DNA of 64,000 nt from Oscillospiraceae bacterium (GTDB taxonomy: Bacteria; Bacillota; Clostridia; Oscillospirales; Oscillospiraceae). The notes under the pieces were generated by a model that was not told the DNA's origin, did no database searches, and saw only the letters and a program-made list of their open reading frames with translations. Of the stretch, positions 18,612 through 28,072 are shown in pieces. Position numbers and translations under genes: made by a program. The stretch spans positions 1 to 64,000 of the forward strand of contig JAFXTM010000083.1 in the NCBI GenBank assembly GCA_017535865.1. The letters are read 5' to 3'. Every line of letters begins with the position of its first letter. The first letter of the stretch is position 1.

Positions 18612-20939
18612 TTATCTCCGCTCCTCGACGCGGACGGTCAGGACCGTCATGTCGTCGCTCGCGCCGTAGAGCTTCTCCGCCGCGCGCAGGATCGTTCGCG
18701 CGAGCTGCTTCATGTCCGTCTCTTCCCCGTTCAGCAGCGCCTTGAGCCAGCCGTCTTCCTCATCGGGCAGCACCCCGTCCGAGACGATCACGGCCAGCGC
18801 GCCGGGCTTGAGACGCATGCGCACCATATCCGGCGGCGTCCCCTCGGCAGGCGAGAGCCCGGCCGCAAGCGTCTCCCCCTCGATGCGGCGGATGCCCTTG
18901 CCGCTGCGAATGAAGGACGGCGCCGCGCCGTATTTATAGAAGCTGGTCTCGCCGCTGAAGAGATCCACGCACATGAGATCCACCGTCGCATAGCCCCAGC
19001 CGTCCCCGCCGCGCAGCAGCAGGACGGAGTTGAGGATCTTCATGGCAACGGCCGGGTCCACGCCGGACCGCAGGAAGTGTTCCAGGATCCCCACGACGCG
19101 CGCGCTGTCCTGCGCCGCCTCGCCGCCGGTCCCCATGCCGTCGGAGAGCAGCACGCAGAGCACTCCGGCGTCGGTCTTGAAGTAGCTGCCGCGGTCGCCG
19201 CTGACGCTCTCGCCGCGCTTCTTCAGCGCCGCGATGCCCACCGACACCGCAAGCGGTTCCGCCTCCAGCAGCGCCAGCCGGGACTGCCCTTCCCGCAGCT
19301 CGTCAGGTTGACATAATCTTACCCCGACCGTCTGGCTGAGTTTTTCGAGATAGTCGCTCTCGCGCAGGAGCGGACTGAGCCGCCCGCTCTCGATCACCAC
19401 GTGGATGCGGCCGCTCCCGTCGCGGTAGACCGCGCTGTCCGCGTCGATATCGAGGCTGCGCAGGTAGCGCCCCAGGCGCCGCTCCGCCGCCGGGTCCGAG
19501 CCGTTGAGGCTCCCCAGCTCGTCCGCCACGCCTCCGAGCACCTGGGCGACCTCGCTGTACTGGCCCCAGGCCGCGGCCCGGCTCTCGCGCAGGCGCAGCC
19601 GGAGTTGGCGGCGGTAGTTTCGGCCACGCAGCTCGCTGTTTACCGCCGCCACGAAGCCCTCCAGCCCCGTGCAGCTCTCGCGGAAGTGCGCAGGCAGGTC
19701 CGCGGCGTGCAGGCTGCCGGTCTCCAGCATAGCCTTCGTCGCGTCGTTCATGGCCGAGAGCGTGTCCATATATTCCGCGTTCCAGCAGCGGTTCTTGTTT
19801 TTGCAGTGCACGCAGACCGCGTCCGCAGCGCGGTCGAAGACGCGGGCCACGTTCTCGTCGTTGCCCGGGTCCTCCACGCTCTCGCGCACGATCTCATAGA
19901 CCTCGCCGTAGGCCTCGCCGAGGTTTCGGACCCGCTGCGCGACGAAGCGCCGCAGGCCGGATTCCCCGCTCCCCTTCTCCATCGGCTGGAGCAGCAGCGC
20001 GGTCTGGCTGACCAGCCACGAGGGCAGCAGAAGGAAAAACACCGAGGCGCAGAAGGTCTCGAAGAGCGCGCTGATATAGACGGCGGTGCTCCACGCGCAG
20101 ACCACCGCAAGCGCCCCGGCGAGGATGAAGGAGAGCGTGAACACGAGCCGCCCGTGACGGCCGAACACGCCCGAGAGCAGGCCGGAGAGGGCGTAGGCCA
20201 TGGTGTAAAAGGGCGCGCCGAGGGAGGTGACGTCCATTGCGAGGCCCAGCACCGTCCCCACCGCCGCGCCCGTCAGCATACCGCCTTTCATGGCCGAGCA
20301 GATCACGAGCAGCAGCGCGGCGACGCGGCCGAGCGAGACGGTGTGGAAGAGCACGAGGCGGCTGAGCGCGATCAGCGCGCAGGCCGTGAGGATCATGCGG
20401 GAGATGCTGTGCCGCAGCTCCGCCGACTCGGTATAGCGCAGGCCTCCCTGCAGGGCGTCGCGAAAGAAATAGCTCGTTCCGAAGACGAGCGCCGTCTCCA
20501 GAAAGACCGCCGCCGGGAGCGGGACCTCTCCGACCGGCAGCGAAAAGCTCCCGAGCCAGCCGGTCAGCGCCATGACCGCGGCGGCCGCGGCGGGCAGGAA
20601 AAAGGCCGTGCGCTCGAGGCTCGTCTCCTGAAAGAGATGGGCGAGGGTGTAGATCAGCACCGACGCCGCGACGTAGCGGATCCCCCAGGCAAGGCCGCCG
20701 CCCGTGAGGTAGCCCAGCGCCGCGCCGAGCAGCGCGCATACGCCGCCGATCCCGCCTCCGGCGCCGGCCACGAAGGCCATGCCGAAGGGCGCTCCGTTCT
20801 CCTGCACCCGCGCAAGCGAGAGCACAAAGCCCATCAGCGAGTAGAACACGCAGCGCCCGACGATCCAGACGCGCCTGTCCCCCTGTTTTTCCCGCAGCGC
20901 CTCCGGCGCCGATAGCTTCCCCGTTTCGGGTATCGCCAT
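18612..20939 (-). CDS. spoIIE: Stage II sporulation protein E (PP2C-type phosphatase)
   Basis: 775 residues, close to the usual 820. An N-terminal half with about ten membrane segments (roughly 20-310) precedes a cytosolic region with a CxxC pair (VCVHCKNKNRCWN near 385) and a C-terminal PP2C domain with metal-binding Asp residues in LLSDGMGTGG, IVSDGVLP and GASDDMTVL. It dephosphorylates SpoIIAA to activate sigma-F in the forespore. Start at the ATG 9 nt after GGGGAGG; an ATG three codons earlier directly abuts that site. It indicates a spore-forming lineage. Confidence 0.94.
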   Translation of the reverse strand: MAIPETGKLSAPEALREKQGDRRVWIVGRCVFYSLMGFVLSLARVQENGAPFGMAFVAGAGGGIGGVCALLGAALGYLTGGGLAWGIRYVAASVLIYTLAHLFQETSLERTAFFLPAAAAAVMALTGWLGSFSLPVGEVPLPAAVFLETALVFGTSYFFRDALQGGLRYTESAELRHSISRMILTACALIALSRLVLFHTVSLGRVAALLLVICSAMKGGMLTGAAVGTVLGLAMDVTSLGAPFYTMAYALSGLLSGVFGRHGRLVFTLSFILAGALAVVCAWSTAVYISALFETFCASVFFLLLPSWLVSQTALLLQPMEKGSGESGLRRFVAQRVRNLGEAYGEVYEIVRESVEDPGNDENVARVFDRAADAVCVHCKNKNRCWNAEYMDTLSAMNDATKAMLETGSLHAADLPAHFRESCTGLEGFVAAVNSELRGRNYRRQLRLRLRESRAAAWGQYSEVAQVLGGVADELGSLNGSDPAAERRLGRYLRSLDIDADSAVYRDGSGRIHVVIESGRLSPLLRESDYLEKLSQTVGVRLCQPDELREGQSRLALLEAEPLAVSVGIAALKKRGESVSGDRGSYFKTDAGVLCVLLSDGMGTGGEAAQDSARVVGILEHFLRSGVDPAVAMKILNSVLLLRGGDGWGYATVDLMCVDLFSGETSFYKYGAAPSFIRSGKGIRRIEGETLAAGLSPAEGTPPDMVRMRLKPGALAVIVSDGVLPDEEDGWLKALLNGEETDMKQLARTILRAAEKLYGASDDMTVLTVRVEERR

Positions 20940-20975
20940 GTCATCCATCCTCCCCGGCGAACATAAAGTGGGATC

Positions 20976-20981
20976 ATTATA
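20976..20981 (-). promoter_or_regulatory. -10 element upstream of spoIIE
   Basis: A perfect TATAAT on the minus strand, 37 bp before the start. No consensus -35 at the normal spacing, which is also the case for Spo0A-activated spoIIE promoters in other species. I saw no clear Spo0A box (TTCGACA) nearby. Confidence 0.5.
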
Positions 20982-21201
20982 CGGTCCTCCGCTTCAAGAA
21001 GGCGGTCACTTGGCGCTGTAAAAACAGGGGACTTTGCTGAGGGAAAGGATGGGAAATACGGCTGCGGAGGCCTTCCGGCGAGGTGAGGGAAAATGCGGCG
21101 GGATCCACGTCCCACAGAGGAAAAAGCCCCGATTTTCCTTGTGTTCGGGGACAGATTATGATAAACTGAGAAAAAGCAATGTGGAAACCGGGGTGATCGC
21201 C

Positions 21202-22611
21202 GTGGATGATAACGAAAACCGGGAGGCTCTGGATTACGAGTCGATACAGGAACAGCGCAACGCAGAACTGATGGCGCTGCTCGACAGCCGCAATGTCAAG
21301 GAACTGCAGCGGCGCATGGAGGCCATGAACGAATACGACCTGGCGCAGTTCCTCACGCAGTTGGAGGACTCCCGCATGCCGATGGTCTTCCGCCTGCTCT
21401 CCAAGGATACCGCAGCCGACGTTTTCGCAAACTTCGAGGCCCCGGAGCAGGAACGCATCATCAACGCCATTACGGACTCGGAGCTGGCCGGGATCGTCGA
21501 AGAGCTGTACGTGGACGACGCGGTCGACATGCTGGAGGAGCTGCCCGCGAGCGTCGTCAAGCGCGTCATGCGCGCCGCCACACCGCAGACACGCAGCCTG
21601 ATCAACCAGTACATGCACTACCCCGAAAACTCCGCCGGGTCGATTATGACCTCGGAGTACGTGGATTTGAAAAAATACATGTCCGTCAAGGACTCCATCG
21701 CCCGCATCCGCCGCATCGGCGAGGACAAGGAGACCATCTACGTCTGCTTCGTCATCTCCTCGACGCGCAAGCTCGAGGGCATCGTCACGGTCAAAGACCT
21801 GCTGCTGAACGACGACGACATGGTGATCGAGGATCTGATGGACCGCAACGTCATCTTCGCCACCACCACCGAGGACCAGGAGAGCGTCTCCGAGAAGTTC
21901 TCGGACTACGACCTGATGGCCATGCCCGTGGTCGATACCGAAGGCCGGCTCGTCGGCATCGTGACGGTCGACGACGTCATCGACGTCATGGAACAGGAGG
22001 CCACCGAGGACATCGAATTGATGGCCGGTATGACGCCCTCCGACAAGCCCTATTCCCGCACCAGTCCCATCGAGATGTGGAAGAACCGCATCCCCTGGCT
22101 GATGTTTCTCATGCTCTCGGCCACCTTCACCAGCATGATCCTCACCTCCTTTGAGGAACGGCTCGCCGTCGTGGCGGGGCTGATCCCCTTCATCCCGATG
22201 CTGATGGGCACCGGCGGCAATTCCGGCGCGCAGTCCGCCACCGCGGTCATCCGTTCCCTCTCTCTGGGCGACATTGAGCCGAAGGACGCGCTGAGCGTGC
22301 TGTGGAAGGAGTGGCGCACGGCCTTTCTCTGCGGCCTGACGCTCGCCTCCGTGAACTTTGTCAAGATGCTGCTGCTCGACGGTCTGCTGCTCGGCAACGA
22401 GAACGTCACCGTCCTCGTGGCCGCCACGGTCAGCCTCTCCATTGTCTTCATCGTCATGTTCGCCAAGCTCGTCGGCAGCCTCCTGCCCATCGGCGCCGAA
22501 AAGATCGGGCTGGACCCGGCCGTCATGGCCAACCCCCTCATCTCCACGCTCACCGACGCCGTCTCGCTGCTCATCTACATTTTCATCGCCAAACTCATCC
22601 TGAACATTTAG
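21202..22611 (+). CDS. mgtE: Magnesium transporter MgtE
   Basis: 469 residues. An MgtE N-domain of superhelical repeats (about 25-125), two CBS domains (about 130-250, e.g. SEYVDLKKYMSVKDSIARI and SDYDLMAMPVVDTEG) and a five-helix membrane domain from about residue 290 with the pore region PMLMGTGGNSGAQ. A Mg-gated Mg2+ channel. Start placed at GTG 21202 because GGGGTGATC, a close match to the anti-SD complement, ends just before it; GTG codons at 21181 and 21193 are alternatives. No M-box riboswitch was recognised upstream. Confidence 0.93.
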   Translation: MDDNENREALDYESIQEQRNAELMALLDSRNVKELQRRMEAMNEYDLAQFLTQLEDSRMPMVFRLLSKDTAADVFANFEAPEQERIINAITDSELAGIVEELYVDDAVDMLEELPASVVKRVMRAATPQTRSLINQYMHYPENSAGSIMTSEYVDLKKYMSVKDSIARIRRIGEDKETIYVCFVISSTRKLEGIVTVKDLLLNDDDMVIEDLMDRNVIFATTTEDQESVSEKFSDYDLMAMPVVDTEGRLVGIVTVDDVIDVMEQEATEDIELMAGMTPSDKPYSRTSPIEMWKNRIPWLMFLMLSATFTSMILTSFEERLAVVAGLIPFIPMLMGTGGNSGAQSATAVIRSLSLGDIEPKDALSVLWKEWRTAFLCGLTLASVNFVKMLLLDGLLLGNENVTVLVAATVSLSIVFIVMFAKLVGSLLPIGAEKIGLDPAVMANPLISTLTDAVSLLIYIFIAKLILNI

Positions 22612-22647
22612 CTTTGTCTACTCAACACACAGAAAGAAGGATGTCCC

Positions 22648-23577
22648 TTGGAGTTTTCCGTTCTCATCGGTAAAATGGTCATCTTCAGCGTGCTGATGCT
22701 GCTCGGTTACGTCTTCGCGCGGCGCGGGATGGTGGAGCGCAGCTTTGCCCGCGGCCTCAGCCTGCTTGCCCTCAACGTCTTCCTGCCCGCTACGATCCTC
22801 AACTCCGTCTTCGTCGTGAAGCTGGAGATGGGGGCGGGAGAGGTCGCAAAGCTGATGCTGATCCTGTTTTTGACCCTTGGCATCGGCTTCGTGTTCGGCG
22901 CGATCGCGATCCGCTTCCTCTCCATTCGGAAGGACCCCGCCCGCAGGCCGGTATATGAGCTGCTGCTCGCCCTGAGCAACACCATGTTCATCGGCATGCC
23001 CGTCGCGCAGGAGCTCTTCGGACCGACCGCGGTGTTCTACTGCGCGCTCTCCTGCATCCCCTTCAACATCTACGCCTACACCTACGGCGTGTGGCAGATG
23101 CGGGGCGGCAAGGGCGGCGCGATGCGCCTGAAGGACATTCTCTCCGTTCCCCTCGTGGCCACACTGATCGCAGTGCTTGTCTTCGTGCTGCGCCTCCCCG
23201 TGCCGGGTATCGTGAAGGATCTCGCCTCGGCCATGAACGGCGCCACCATGCCCATCTCCCTGCTGGTGATCGGCTTTTCCATGGGCACCGTGAGTCTTGC
23301 GGACGCCTTCAAAAACAAGGATCTGTACCTGGCGAGCTTTCTGCGGAACCTGCTGATCCCGGTCCTGACCTGGTTCATCGTCCGCTTCTTCACCAACGAT
23401 CCTGTGCTGCTCATGACCTGCATGCTGCTCGCGGCGAGCCCCTGTGCGGTCATGGTCACGGTGCTCGCCATCCAGTATAACCGCGACAGCGTCTTCGCCG
23501 CGGAGGGCGTGCTGCAGAGCACGGTCCTGTCCATCGCGACGATCCCGCTGCTGATCATGCTTCTGGGCAGGGGCTGA
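22648..23577 (+). CDS. AEC (auxin efflux carrier) family transporter
   Basis: 309 residues with about ten membrane segments. Typical AEC features: SLLALNVFLPATILNSVF near the N-terminus, EXXLALSNTMFIGMPVAQ-like segment near 110-125 and MTCMLLAASPCAVMVTVLA near the C-terminus. Probably exports or imports organic acids; in anaerobes this family includes malate carriers. TTG start 7 nt after AAGAAGG. The first gene of a tightly packed run (6-bp gap to the next). Confidence 0.85.
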   Translation: MEFSVLIGKMVIFSVLMLLGYVFARRGMVERSFARGLSLLALNVFLPATILNSVFVVKLEMGAGEVAKLMLILFLTLGIGFVFGAIAIRFLSIRKDPARRPVYELLLALSNTMFIGMPVAQELFGPTAVFYCALSCIPFNIYAYTYGVWQMRGGKGGAMRLKDILSVPLVATLIAVLVFVLRLPVPGIVKDLASAMNGATMPISLLVIGFSMGTVSLADAFKNKDLYLASFLRNLLIPVLTWFIVRFFTNDPVLLMTCMLLAASPCAVMVTVLAIQYNRDSVFAAEGVLQSTVLSIATIPLLIMLLGRG

Positions 23578-23583
23578 GCCGCC

Positions 23584-24204
23584 ATGCATATCCCGACCGG
23601 GGCGACCCAGACGATCGAGCTGCTGGATTTTGAGGACGCGCTGGCCCTCTCCGGCCGCTCCGGCGCTTACGACGCCGCCAAGTGGATCTATGTGCCGGAC
23701 TTCTATACCGAATACCGTTACATCCTCGGCACGCGGGGGCGGGATCCGCTGATCTGCATCGGCATCAACCCCTCCACCGCAGCGCCGGACGATCTGGACA
23801 ACACGCTCAAATCCGTCGCGCGTATCGCGGCGGGCAACGGCTTTGACAGCTGGATCATGTTCAACGTCTACGCCCAGCGGGCCACGCGGCCTGACGACAT
23901 GGACCGCGAACGCAACGAGCGCCTGCACCGGGAGAACATGAAGGCTTTCGCCTATATCCTCTCCCGTGTCGCGGCCAACGGAGTTTCCCCCGCCATCTGG
24001 GCGGCCTGGGGGACCATCATCGAGAAGCGTCCCTATCTCCCGGACTGCGTGCGGGAGATGGTCGCGCTGGGACAGCGGTACGGAGGGCACTGGCTCTGCG
24101 CCGGGAAATGCTCGGCAAAGGGACATCCGCACCATCCTCTGTACCTGCGCCGGGACGAGGTCACACGCCCCTTTGCCGTGGAGGACTATCTGACATGCCT
24201 GTAA
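23584..24204 (+). CDS. DUF1643 domain protein
   Basis: 206 residues, soluble. Family features: a YRYILGTRG start of the domain, ICIGINPSTAAPDDLDNT, the MFNVYAQRAT segment and a C-terminal KGHPHHPLYL. DUF1643 is found in bacteria and phages with no established function; the fold is thought to relate to uracil-DNA-glycosylase-like proteins, which I cannot test here. It begins 6 bp after the AEC gene and overlaps the nitrilase gene by 10 bp. Confidence 0.85.
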   Translation: MHIPTGATQTIELLDFEDALALSGRSGAYDAAKWIYVPDFYTEYRYILGTRGRDPLICIGINPSTAAPDDLDNTLKSVARIAAGNGFDSWIMFNVYAQRATRPDDMDRERNERLHRENMKAFAYILSRVAANGVSPAIWAAWGTIIEKRPYLPDCVREMVALGQRYGGHWLCAGKCSAKGHPHHPLYLRRDEVTRPFAVEDYLTCL

Positions 24205-25025
24205 ACGAGCAAAAACTCCGTCTGGCCGTGCTCCAGATCCGGACGGAGACCGACTACGATCAAACCATGGAGAAGGCGCACCGCATGCTGGCCGAGGCCG
24301 CCGCGGGCGGCGCGGACATCGCCGTACTGCCGGAGATGTTTGCCTGTCCCTACGACCGCGCCTTCTTTAAGCTCTTTGCCGCGCGCGGCCATGAGGAGAC
24401 GGTGGCCGCGCTCGCCGCCTGGGCACGGGAATTCGGGCTGATCCTGGTCGGCGGCTCCGTGCCCGAACGCGAGGGAGACAAGCTCTACAACACCGCCTTC
24501 GTCTTTGACGCGCAGGGCCGTCAGCTTGCCCGGCACCGGAAGGTCCACCTCTTCGACGTGGATCTGCCCGGGATGTGCTTCCACGAGTCCCACACCTTCA
24601 CGCCCGGTAAGGAGGTCACCACCTTTGAGACGCCCTTCGGCACGATGGGCCTCGCGGTCTGCTTCGATCTCCGCTTCCCCGAGCTCTTCCGCGCCATGGC
24701 CGTGCGCGGGGCGAAGATGATCTTCCTGCCCGCGCAGTTCAACCTCACCACCGGCCCCGCCCACTGGGAGCTCAGCCTGCGCAGCCGCGCGGTCGACAAC
24801 GAGCTCTTTATGGTCGGCGCGTCCGCCGCGCGCAGCGTCGGCTTCTCCTACGAATGCTGGGGCCACTCCACCGTGGCCGACCCGCTCGGCGCGGTGATCG
24901 CCTCCTGCGACGAGACCGAGCAGATCCTCTGGTGCGAGCCGGACCTCGCCCGCATCGACACGGTGCGGCGGCAGCTGCCCACCTTCCTGCATCTGCGCCG
25001 GGACGTCTACGAGGTGGCGAGATGA
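24195..25025 (+). CDS. Carbon-nitrogen hydrolase (omega-amidase/Nit2-like)
   Basis: 276 residues. The nitrilase catalytic triad is visible: Glu in VLPEMFACPYD, Lys in RHRKVHLFDVDLPG and Cys in LAVCFDLRFPELFR. The length and the LFDVDLPG segment fit omega-amidases, which hydrolyse 2-oxoglutaramate or 2-oxosuccinamate, fitting nearby nitrogen metabolism loosely. The ATG overlaps the preceding stop by 10 bp and the next gene starts in an ATGA overlap. Confidence 0.88.
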   Translation: MPVNEQKLRLAVLQIRTETDYDQTMEKAHRMLAEAAAGGADIAVLPEMFACPYDRAFFKLFAARGHEETVAALAAWAREFGLILVGGSVPEREGDKLYNTAFVFDAQGRQLARHRKVHLFDVDLPGMCFHESHTFTPGKEVTTFETPFGTMGLAVCFDLRFPELFRAMAVRGAKMIFLPAQFNLTTGPAHWELSLRSRAVDNELFMVGASAARSVGFSYECWGHSTVADPLGAVIASCDETEQILWCEPDLARIDTVRRQLPTFLHLRRDVYEVAR

Positions 25026-25582
25026 TCCGGGACGAGATCGCAGCCTACGAGCCCTTCAACGAGCAGGAGCGGCGCGACAGGGAGCTGATCCTGCATTTTC
25101 TCGACAGCAACCCCGACGCCTTCCTGCGCAGCAATACGCTCGCCCATATGACGGCCTCCGCCTGGGTGGTCAATCCCGCGCGCGACAAGGTCCTCCTGGT
25201 CTACCACCGGCTGTATGACTCCTGGTCCTGGACCGGCGGCCACGCCGACGGGGAGACGGATCTGCTGGGCGTGGCGCTGCGCGAGGTGCGCGAGGAGACG
25301 GGCGTACAGCATCTGCGCCCGGTGAGCACGGCGATCTACTCGATCGAGTCGCTCACGGTGGACGGGCATGAGAAGCGCGGCGTCTATGTTTCCAGCCATC
25401 TGCACCTGAACGTCACCTACCTGATCGAGGCGGACGAGCACGACACGCTGCAGATCTGCGAGGCGGAGAACAGCGGCGTGCGCTGGTTCGCGCGGGAGGA
25501 GGCGCCGCTGGCCAGCAGCGAGCCCTGGTTTACGGAACGCATCTACAAAAAACTCAACGAGAAGCTGGCGCTGCTCGATTGA
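25022..25582 (+). CDS. NUDIX hydrolase
   Basis: 186 residues. The Nudix box reads GHADGETDLLGVALREVREETG; the RExxEE core is intact but position 7 is Thr, with Glu at position 6, a variant seen in this subfamily. It cleaves a nucleoside diphosphate linked to another moiety; the substrate is unknown. Starts in an ATGA overlap with the nitrilase gene, so translation is coupled. Followed by a bidirectional terminator. Confidence 0.88.
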   Translation: MIRDEIAAYEPFNEQERRDRELILHFLDSNPDAFLRSNTLAHMTASAWVVNPARDKVLLVYHRLYDSWSWTGGHADGETDLLGVALREVREETGVQHLRPVSTAIYSIESLTVDGHEKRGVYVSSHLHLNVTYLIEADEHDTLQICEAENSGVRWFAREEAPLASSEPWFTERIYKKLNEKLALLD

Positions 25583-25640
25583 AATCGGAGCATAATCCTG
25601 TTCGCTGAAATATGCTTCAGGGCTTTTATCCGTGGACGGC

Positions 25641-25680
25641 AGAAAAGGACCGCGGGTCTGACGACCCGCGGTCCTTTTCT
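25641..25680. terminator. Bidirectional terminator between convergent genes
   Basis: A 17-bp perfect stem (25641-25657 with 25664-25680) has A-rich and T-rich ends, so both strands give a hairpin plus T tract. It serves the NUDIX operon and the VanY-like gene that converge here. Confidence 0.9.
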
Positions 25681-25695
25681 GCTGTCAAAGCCGAT

Positions 25696-26355
25696 TCAGC
25701 GCTCGAACACGACGGCGGCAGAATCGTTATAGAACATGTTCACATACTCCTCCAGCGTGATACCGAGCTGCTGGATCTGAGCCGCGGCCGCCTCGCCCAC
25801 ATAGCGGTAATGCCAGGGGCTGTAAGCCATGCCGGTGCTCTCCTCGCTCCCCTGCGGGTAGCGCAGGATAAAGCCGTATTCCCAGGCGTTGTCCCGCAGC
25901 CAGGCCGCGACGCCGCTGCTCGCGGGATCGCTGCCGCTCTGGTCCAGGATATCGACCGCAAGGCCGATCTCATGCTCCGAGAAGCCGGCCTCCGCCGCCT
26001 CCTGGGCCTTGACCGTCCCCTTTTCCAAGTCTTCCCGGCTGATATAGCCCACGCTCAGGGTCGGGGCGTGGCCCGCCGCACGGCAGGCGCCGAGCATATT
26101 GGTAAGCGGCTGGGCACAGCTCTGGTCCACCTGTTTGCCCTCCACCTCCGTGAGCGTCGGGCGGTAGCCCGCCACATCCACGGCGTTCCAGGGGTTCACC
26201 AGCGCGGTCAGCGTCCCTTCGACCCGCTGTCCCCTCCAGTCGACCAGGCGCAGCGCGACCAGCGCCACCAGGGCCAGCACCAGAAGCAGGATCAGCACGA
26301 TGACGATCGGGTGGACACGCCGTCTCGCCGCTTTGGCATGCGTTTTAGGGCTCAT
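25696..26355 (-). CDS. VanY-type D-alanyl-D-alanine carboxypeptidase, paralog 1
   Basis: 219 residues. A basic N-terminus and one membrane anchor (about 16-37) place the catalytic part outside. The peptidase M15B zinc motif reads SEHEIGLAVDI and the second His is in SPWHYRYVG. It trims the terminal D-Ala of peptidoglycan stems. Shares NAWEYGFILRYPQG and the ALVNPWN segment with the neighbouring paralog. It has its own promoter. Confidence 0.88.
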   Translation of the reverse strand: MSPKTHAKAARRRVHPIVIVLILLLVLALVALVALRLVDWRGQRVEGTLTALVNPWNAVDVAGYRPTLTEVEGKQVDQSCAQPLTNMLGACRAAGHAPTLSVGYISREDLEKGTVKAQEAAEAGFSEHEIGLAVDILDQSGSDPASSGVAAWLRDNAWEYGFILRYPQGSEESTGMAYSPWHYRYVGEAAAAQIQQLGITLEEYVNMFYNDSAAVVFER

Positions 26356-26390
26356 TGTTTTTCCCCCTTCCCAGGAGCTTCACATGATGT

Positions 26391-26420
26391 ATCATAGCAC
26401 AGTTTTCCTTCAATTGACAG
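26391..26420 (-). promoter_or_regulatory. Promoter of VanY-type paralog 1
   Basis: On the minus strand, CTGTCA (26415-26420), an 18-bp spacer and TATGAT (26391-26396), 36 bp before the start codon. Confidence 0.6.
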
Positions 26421-26459
26421 ATGGGCGCGCATGTTTTTCAGAAAAATTAAGAAAAGTGC

Positions 26460-27335
26460 TCAGCGGCCGCGGCGCATCGCCAGATATTCCTCCAGGGTGA
26501 GCTCCCGCTCATGGATCGCCTGCGCGTGCGCCGTGCCGACATAGCGGTAGTGCCAGGGCTCGTAGATGATGCCGGTGATATCGCTCGTCCCATTCGGATA
26601 GCGCAGGATGAAGCCGTACTCCCAGCAGTGCTTCATCAGCCACTGCTGCGTCGGAGTCCACTCCTGGGCTTCGTTCAGTCCCGGATAGTTCTCGTCGATG
26701 ATATCAAGGGCCAGACCGAGCTGGTGCTCGCTGGTACCCGGGATCGCCACGCTCCTCGCGGCTACGGTCGGCGCGATATCGGGGCTCACGCCCTCCTCAA
26801 GCAGCCGATCGATCTTGTCGTCGAAGAGCATCTGCTGGTAGTCCTGCGTCCGGTAGGCCGAGCAGACGTACGGCAGCCCCCCGCCGAGCATGCAGTCGTT
26901 GAGCATCTGCGTGAGGGCTTCGGTGCAGCGCGCGTCCGCCTCGTAGCCGCTGGTCATCTGGTTCCAGTGGCTCACCGGCGCGAGCTCCGGCACATAACCC
27001 TCCGGGACCTTGTTCCAGGGATTGACCAGCAAAAGCAGCTCCAGATGCTTGTTCCGCAGCGTTCTGCCCTTGCGCGCGGCGAGCTTTTCCAAGCGCAGTC
27101 TGACCTGAGTCTGCCCGTTCTCCGCGATCGGGATGAGGCGGCTGCGCTCGCTTTCGGCCTGGAGCTCCGCCGCCTGCCGGATCTCGGTCAGCACCGCGCC
27201 GGCGGTCTCGCAGCTCTGCCGATACTGCCAGACGCCCAGCCCGATCTGGATCCCGACCCCGGTCAGGAGCAGGAGGATCGCGGCGATGGTGAGCCCGGCG
27301 CTCTTCCGGCCGTTCTTTTTTTCCTTGACTATCAT
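26460..27335 (-). CDS. VanY-type D-alanyl-D-alanine carboxypeptidase, paralog 2
   Basis: 291 residues from the ATG at 27333-27335; a TTG three codons earlier is possible and the ribosome binding site does not decide. One membrane anchor (about 15-36), a charged coiled spacer (about 50-90), then an M15B domain with SEHQLGLALDI and EPWHYRYVG. Same fold and likely activity as paralog 1, about 100 bp apart. It follows mntP by 21 bp and probably shares its transcript. Confidence 0.88.
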   Translation of the reverse strand: MIVKEKKNGRKSAGLTIAAILLLLTGVGIQIGLGVWQYRQSCETAGAVLTEIRQAAELQAESERSRLIPIAENGQTQVRLRLEKLAARKGRTLRNKHLELLLLVNPWNKVPEGYVPELAPVSHWNQMTSGYEADARCTEALTQMLNDCMLGGGLPYVCSAYRTQDYQQMLFDDKIDRLLEEGVSPDIAPTVAARSVAIPGTSEHQLGLALDIIDENYPGLNEAQEWTPTQQWLMKHCWEYGFILRYPNGTSDITGIIYEPWHYRYVGTAHAQAIHERELTLEEYLAMRRGR

Positions 27336-27356
27336 GTCACGCAATGACCTTATGTA

Positions 27357-27920
27357 TCAGACGTTGAGGATGCCTAAATGTTCCAGCAGGATCTTCAGGC
27401 CAATCAGGATCAGGATGATCCCGCCGATCCGCTCGGACCAGTTTTTCCAGCGCGCGCCGAAAAGATGGCCGATCCCGATGCCGAGCGCCGAGAGCAGGAA
27501 GGTCGTCACGCCGATCAGCGCCGCCGACGGCAGGATCCGCACCTCCAGAAACGCGAAGGTCACGCCCACGGCAAGCGCGTCGATGCTGGTGGCAATGGCC
27601 AGAGGCAGCATCGCGTGAAAGCGGAAATCGTCGTCCAGGCTCTCCGCATCCGAAAAGGATTCGCGGACCATGTTCGCCCCGATGAGCGCCAGGAGCCCGA
27701 AGGCGATCCAGTGATCGACGCTCGTGATCAGCGCCTCGAAGCGGTAGCCCAGCAGCCAGCCGAGCACCGGCATCAGAAACTGAAAGCCGCCGAAGTAAAG
27801 GCCCGCCAGAAGCGCGTGCTTTGCCTGCAGCCGCCGCACGCTCAGCCCCTTGCACACCGACACCGCGAAAGCGTCCATGCTCAGGCCGACGGCGATCATC
27901 AACAGTTCCGCAAAGCTCAT
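27357..27920 (-). CDS. mntP: Manganese efflux pump MntP (DUF204)
   Basis: 187 residues, six membrane segments in two repeats. The conserved acidic residues are in GLSMDAFAVSV (first helix) and ATSIDALAVGVTF (fourth helix). It exports Mn2+. Start at the ATG 8 nt after GGGAG; an ATG five codons earlier lacks that spacing. No yybP-type riboswitch was recognised in the 30-nt leader. Shares a transcript with VanY paralog 2. Confidence 0.9.
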   Translation of the reverse strand: MSFAELLMIAVGLSMDAFAVSVCKGLSVRRLQAKHALLAGLYFGGFQFLMPVLGWLLGYRFEALITSVDHWIAFGLLALIGANMVRESFSDAESLDDDFRFHAMLPLAIATSIDALAVGVTFAFLEVRILPSAALIGVTTFLLSALGIGIGHLFGARWKNWSERIGGIILILIGLKILLEHLGILNV

Positions 27921-27942
27921 CTTACCCACTCCCATCAGCGGT

Positions 27943-27971
27943 ACTCTACTCTATCCCGGTCGAAAAGTCAA
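27943..27971 (-). promoter_or_regulatory. Promoter of mntP
   Basis: On the minus strand TTGACT (27966-27971), a 17-bp spacer and TAGAGT (27943-27948). Confidence 0.65.
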
Positions 27972-28072
27972 CCGGCACCCGGGCGGGAATCTCTGGCAGG
28001 GAACAGCGCAGGCCGCGGGAAAGCAGTCTCTCTGCGGTCCGCGGCTTTCCCGCGCGCGTTTTCCGGCGTGTG

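Noticed and set aside
20985..21201. An M-box magnesium riboswitch before mgtE
   Set aside because: An AGGTGAGG string is present, but the other conserved M-box segments are missing and there is no terminator or sequestering hairpin.
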